In this document: piece after piece, positions 26,601-32,600 of the stretch
Layout: each line of letters opens with the position of its first letter
How positions within the stretch are numbered: the stretch's first letter is position 1
DNA from: Tachypleus tridentatus
Lineage: Eukaryota; Arthropoda; Merostomata; Xiphosura; Limulidae
Assembly (NCBI RefSeq): GCF_004210375.1
Contig: NC_134832.1
Location: 154,563,592-154,627,591 of the forward strand
Direction of reading: 5' to 3'
Length of the DNA stretch: 64,000 nucleotides
Program-made: the position numbers and the translations under genes
Notes under the pieces: generated by a model
The model's database searches: none
What the model was told of the DNA's origin: nothing
Seen by the model: the letters and a program-made list of their open reading frames with translations, nothing else

Positions 26601-29600
26601 TCACCCTACAATATACCCCTAGTGACTTATCAACATTTTCTCTCGGCCGAAGAAACATTCATTGAACTGGCTTTATCACCTCCGAGAACAAAGAAGACTA
26701 AACGAAGTCCACTAGAAACTGTTCGTTAGTGTCCTTAATGTATTTGTGCTATCAAGAAATGAGTCAGTTTTAAATCAGGCTATGTTATTGGCTATGTTTG
26801 TCAGTCAATTTTTACTTACAACCGTCCAAAAATGCTCGTCAAGCTGAGCATCTAATATATGCTTACAAGATTATATTACTTACTGAAGCCACGAAAGGGT
26901 TAAGATGAAACCTAATTAAAATAAGGCCATATTTAGATCATTAGTAGTTTCTATTCAATAAATCCTCCTTTTTGTTACTGTTACTTACAAGGTTTTCCAC
27001 TCGATATGTGTAATTATGTTAAATCGAACTACTTTATTTGAGCGTATTAGAAGGTATTCCTTAAAACTTGCTCTGAATGGACATCATGTTGATTAAGTTT
27101 AATGTGTTGGTGACAGATTGTCAAGTCAGTTATTCTACGGAAACTGTGCTAAGAAGCTGTCTGGGAAAAAGAAGATGTTCTATTGCGGCTGACAAAGACA
27201 CGTTTGGAGACCCCAACTGTCCTAGAAGTTCGTCGCTGTTTTTGAAAGTCGTTTATACATGTGGTAAGTTTACGTATTGTACCATGTACAGTGGGAAGGT
27301 TTAGTGTTTAAGTTCCTTTGACTACAGAATTATTAGCTATAACTTTCGTTCGATTCCAACAAACTTTGTGATTGTCGTACGACATTTTTGTCTAGTTAAC
27401 AAAGAGCTTCTTAGAGAACTGGAGCCAAGCCTCGAAAAGAAGAAAGATGACTACGGGGATGACAAAAGTATTTCCAGGAAGAACCCAGCTATGTTCCGGT
27501 TACAGTAAAACCTGAAGAACCCAGCTATGTTCCGGTTACAGTAAAACCTGACAGACCGTGGATTAATAAGGACAATAAGGAGAAAAGTTCACCAAAGTTC
27601 AAGATGCTACCAGGTTATTCTGTCGATTTTATTTTCTTTAATGTCATAAAATTTGAGACCATTTTCTCTATTTCAAATTCCTATCGTTTTCATATATAAA
27701 GAAGCTTTCCTTAAAATGTTAATCTCACCCATGTATTATTGTCTAGTTTCGCGTATCTTTAACTTTCTTCCCAGCAGCTGGTTATCGAAACTTTCCTTTA
27801 TATAGCATTAGTTTTTAACATTTCCTACCCAGTTTCCTCGGCTGCCTCTTCGTGACCTGATGGACCACCATGATGATCATCTTTAGAATATGTTGTTTCG
27901 CTTATGTAAACACCACACGCATTGTTTTTTTAAAGAAATATAACAACTCGGCTCCAGTTTTATTAGTTTATTGTCCATAGTTCCTTCACTGGTCCGATTT
28001 TCTTAGCTTACACTTCCACAGTCCTTCACTAATACAATTATATTAGTTTACTGTCCTTAGGCCCTTCACCAGTCCAATTTTATTAGTTTACTGTCCACAG
28101 TCCCTCACCAGTACAATTTTATTAGTTTAATGTCCATAGTTCCTTCACCAGTCCAAATTTATTAGTTTAATGTGCATAGGTCCTTGGCCAGTCCAGTTTT
28201 ATTAGTTTAATATGCATAGTCCCTCACCAGTACAATTTTATTAGTTTACTGTCCACAGTTCCTCACTAATACAATTGTATTAGTTTACTGTCCACAGGTC
28301 CTTTGCCAGAGGCGACGGATTCAACTATCCTCTTCACCAAGTCCACAGTGAACCCAGGCGTGCAGAGCGACACCAAGTCCACAGTGAACCCAGATGTACA
28401 GAGAGATACTACGTCCACAGTGAACTCAGATGTACAGAGAAACACAAAGTCCACAGTCAATCCAGACATACAGAGAGACGAGAATGTGGAAGAGAATGGC
28501 TTCAATTGTACTGTCATTGAAGGTGACAAGAAGGTCGTAGGATTCCTGACAGAGTGGCTGTCAGCGTTCAGGTTTGTCAACGGTAGGTTTCCATAACAAT
28601 TTATCAAGACGTTCATACACAAAATGACGGAGTCAAGAAATTCAAAAACATAGTAATAATACGCACGGCCTGTCTACATATGTAACGTTTAATTACAGAC
28701 AAACAGATCAGGCGTAACCAACACTGGTGTAACGGAAACGTAAAAACTTGTACTTCGTGGGACCTTGAATGACTTACAAGAGAAACAATGAAATCCCGCT
28801 ACTGACGACTTCTGCTGAATGTCTCCCTCTAGCCTATAAGTAACAACAAGCTAGAGACAAGAAAACGCAGATAATGAAGGAGTCAGAACCGTTTACTTGT
28901 AAAGTTGAAAGAACTTATCTCAGTGATCTCGAGAGATAAACAACCCCTAGCTCGTAAGAAACAAGCATAATGACCATTAAATGTATGTATTATTCAGAAC
29001 GCAAGTTGAAACAAGGAACAGGTTTAATTTTAGAACTTAAAATATAGATATATATTTAGTTTTTGATTAAAGGTTACCATGGGGATAACATTGGTCTCAC
29101 GTAACCTCCTTATGTAGTAACGGTGTCAATAACTCTTTTTGACCAATTATACATGGTTAGTCAAAATTACCGGCCTTATAATCATCACATAACCATGAAA
29201 CTGCTCACTGCAACTGTAGATGTCCTACGTGTATAGTGATGAAACGTTCAGTAAACATCACAAGCCTTTGGTAACCAAAAAACTAATTTTTAAATTAATT
29301 ATCTTATGACAAATTTATCTGTGAATTTAAGGAGACAAGATACGAGTTCAATGTCCATTGCACGACCTGAGTGTGAGGTGATTTCCGTGTTTGATATTTA
29401 GTAATGAGGTTCTGGTGGTTGAGCAAATGTAATCTGAAAAAAAAAAACAAAGTTATTTTTCAGTAAAACTTTATATTCTATTTGCTATCACAAGAAGGCT
29501 GTTACGTCATATGTAGTTCAAAGCCAATGGTTGTGGTACACGTATCGTCTTTCACCCGGTACTGATGCAGCAAAACTATCTCTCTATTACTGTACAACTA

Positions 29601-32600
29601 ATGGTGCCCATAAACAGTTCTTTATTACTAGATCAGAAGCAAAAAATACGCATTGCCAACCACGACACTGATTCATCTATAAGTGACAAGTCTATAAAAA
29701 ACTACGATATGCGCCACTCTTTATTCACTGCGAAATCGTTTTGTGGTACCAAGTACTCACTAACAAATTGTTGTGTTGATATATACTTCAAACATTTGTG
29801 TGTGTAAACACTTCAGTCCAATCAAACATTTATCTGTGTGTGAACACTTCAGTCCAATCAAACATTTATCTGTGTGTGAACACTTCAGTCCAATCAAACA
29901 TTTATCTGTGTGTGAACACTTCAGTCCAATCAAACATTTATCTGTGTGTAAACACTTCAGTCCAATCAAACATTTATCTGTGTGTGAACACTTCAGTGCA
30001 ATCAAACATTTATCTGTGTAAACACTTCAGTCCAATCAAACATTTATCTGTGTGTGAACATTTCAGTCCAATCAAACGTTAATACATGTCTAAACATTAC
30101 AGTCCAAACTCCCGTCTACCATCTTACAGTTCTTGCATAACCTTGAAGTAAATAGCTCGAAGTGAGTGCCTTGTAAAACACTACGAAGCTTGAAATATTA
30201 AAATAAATTTGTGTTTTACTAATGGAGGATTTAAAACATATTGATTTTGATATTCAATTTATAGACTTCTCATACAGCTGTGGCACTCTCAGTTCTAGTG
30301 TTGTTAACGCTTACGAAAGATTCCAACACATAGTAGTTGATGACAGTCACCGAACAGAAATTTCAGGATGAAAAACGATGAATATTCTACAACGTTTCTG
30401 TGAACCAAAAGCCGTAGTGATGTAACACGTAAAGATAAAACATTGACGAATGTGTACGTTTCGCATTAACACAGAATAATTTGTATATTTCGGTATAACA
30501 CCAATAACGAATATAATAACTTGGGGTTGTAACAGAATCCACAAGTGACGTAAAATACATCCGCTCGTTCAGAGATAACATCTAAAGTTATTTTAAGACA
30601 TGAAAACACAAGATACGGCTCTTCCTCTGGCGCTCACAGCTCAAAGTCCAATGTGATTGAATATTCACCACTTCATAACACAATTAAAATAAAGACCCAA
30701 AACTCGATCAGTGGTTTCTTAAGAGAAAATACGAATAACATTCTAGTATGCAAGTCTGAGGTCGTTTTCAAATTCATCGCACATTTTGTGTGTCATTCTG
30801 GATGTTAAATATTTTACTACGACTTTATAAGAGTTTCTAGGAGATTATCGTAAAATAAACAATGACAAAGAACATGTTTGTTTTGTGTTTAAATTTTATA
30901 GAAATAACAAAACTTCATATTTCAAATTGATTTTTGAAAGAGAAATCTCATGTCGAATGACAGAATTCTTAAGTACATGAATCTTTAACAATATAGTCCT
31001 ACGAATTTCATCTTTATGAAAGTTGTTTTCCTTTTAATGGCGGATTTTCTATAATTCAGCTACGCAGATTTCGCAAATAATTTATTTTTATCACCTAAGG
31101 AATTTTTACAAATCGGAAAAACTGACTTAGATAAAATTTACAAGAAATATAACAGAATAGATGTGTTTTCTACACCTCTCGTTGCCAAGCGAAGAATAAA
31201 TAATATTGAAAAACATATATGTTAAAAACGGCTCGTTTGGGTTGAGAAAATATTTTACGTAGAAGTAACTGAGTGTCGGAATGTAGAGGGCGGTGTTAGA
31301 TGTTCAGACATAATGGTAACAGATAAGTACAAATACACTGAGAAAAACACAAAGACTTACACTTCTCGTTCAATCGCCGTGATGAAATAATAATCAGTGA
31401 TGTCGAGAAAACCCACTTGTAGAGAAATATATATGTTCGCTCTTCTACGTAAAATATTTTCTCAACCCAAACGAGCCGTTTTTGCATAAATATTTCTCTA
31501 CAAGTGGGTTTTCTCGACATCACTGAATACTGAAAAACAACAACAACCAAAGTGCAAATATAAGTGCCACATCGCAACATAACGTACTGAGACAATATGA
31601 GGCCTATTGGTCCATTTAAGCTCTTCACAATCTAAACTAACTTAAAACAAAAAAAGCCCTTATCATTGATATATTTATACAGCTTTTTTCTCAACTCACT
31701 TAAACCTACTGCCTCTACAACATCTGAAGGCAACCCATTTCACAGGCTAGTCACCGTATTAGAAAAAGGAAACTGTCTTAGCTGAAGATGACTCCTTCCC
31801 TGCCAAAATTTATATTTGTGTTTCCTGTTAAATATAAAAAAATGACGAATCAACATTATCAATTCTCTTTACAATCTTAAACACCTCAAACATATCCCTA
31901 CTAATTCTTCCCTTTTTCAAGAGAAAACAATTTGAGAGATTTCAGTCTCTCCTCATTTGACGACCCCTCTATCCCAAGTACCATTCTAGTAACCCTTTGC
32001 AACAATTCAATGTTTTTCCTAAAATAAGGAGCACAATGTTCTGAATTTGGCCTAACCAGCCATCTGTACAATGAAATTATAATCTAATTAGACTTGTACT
32101 CAATATTTCTGTATACAGATACAACCTAAAATCCTATTTGCCCCACATTAACAACAACACACCACTCGGATAGCTTTAGAGACTGAACAGCCACATTACA
32201 TCAAGATCCCTTTCTTGACAACAACACACCACTCGGATAGCTTTAGAGACTGAACAGCCACATTACATCAAGATCCCTTTCTTGACAACAACACACCACT
32301 CGGATAGCTTTAGAGACTGAACAGCCACATTACATCAAGATCCCTTTCTTCACAACAACACACCACTCGGATAGCTTTAGAGACTGAACAGCCACATTAC
32401 ATCAAGATCCCTTTCTTAACAACAACACACCACTCGGATAGCTTTAGAGACTGAACAGCCACATTACATCAAGATCCCTTTCTTAACAACAACAACACCA
32501 CTCGGATAGCTTTAGAGACTGAACAGCCACATTACATCAAGATCCCTTTCTTTCATAACACTGTTAAGGTTATTCACGTTCAAATTTTTATAACCCACAT

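Noticed and set aside
28266..28622. 118-codon minus-strand open frame over EVA1C exon 6
   Set aside because: It is a shadow of the repeat-bearing exon, whose + frame has correct phases, splice sites and conserved blocks.
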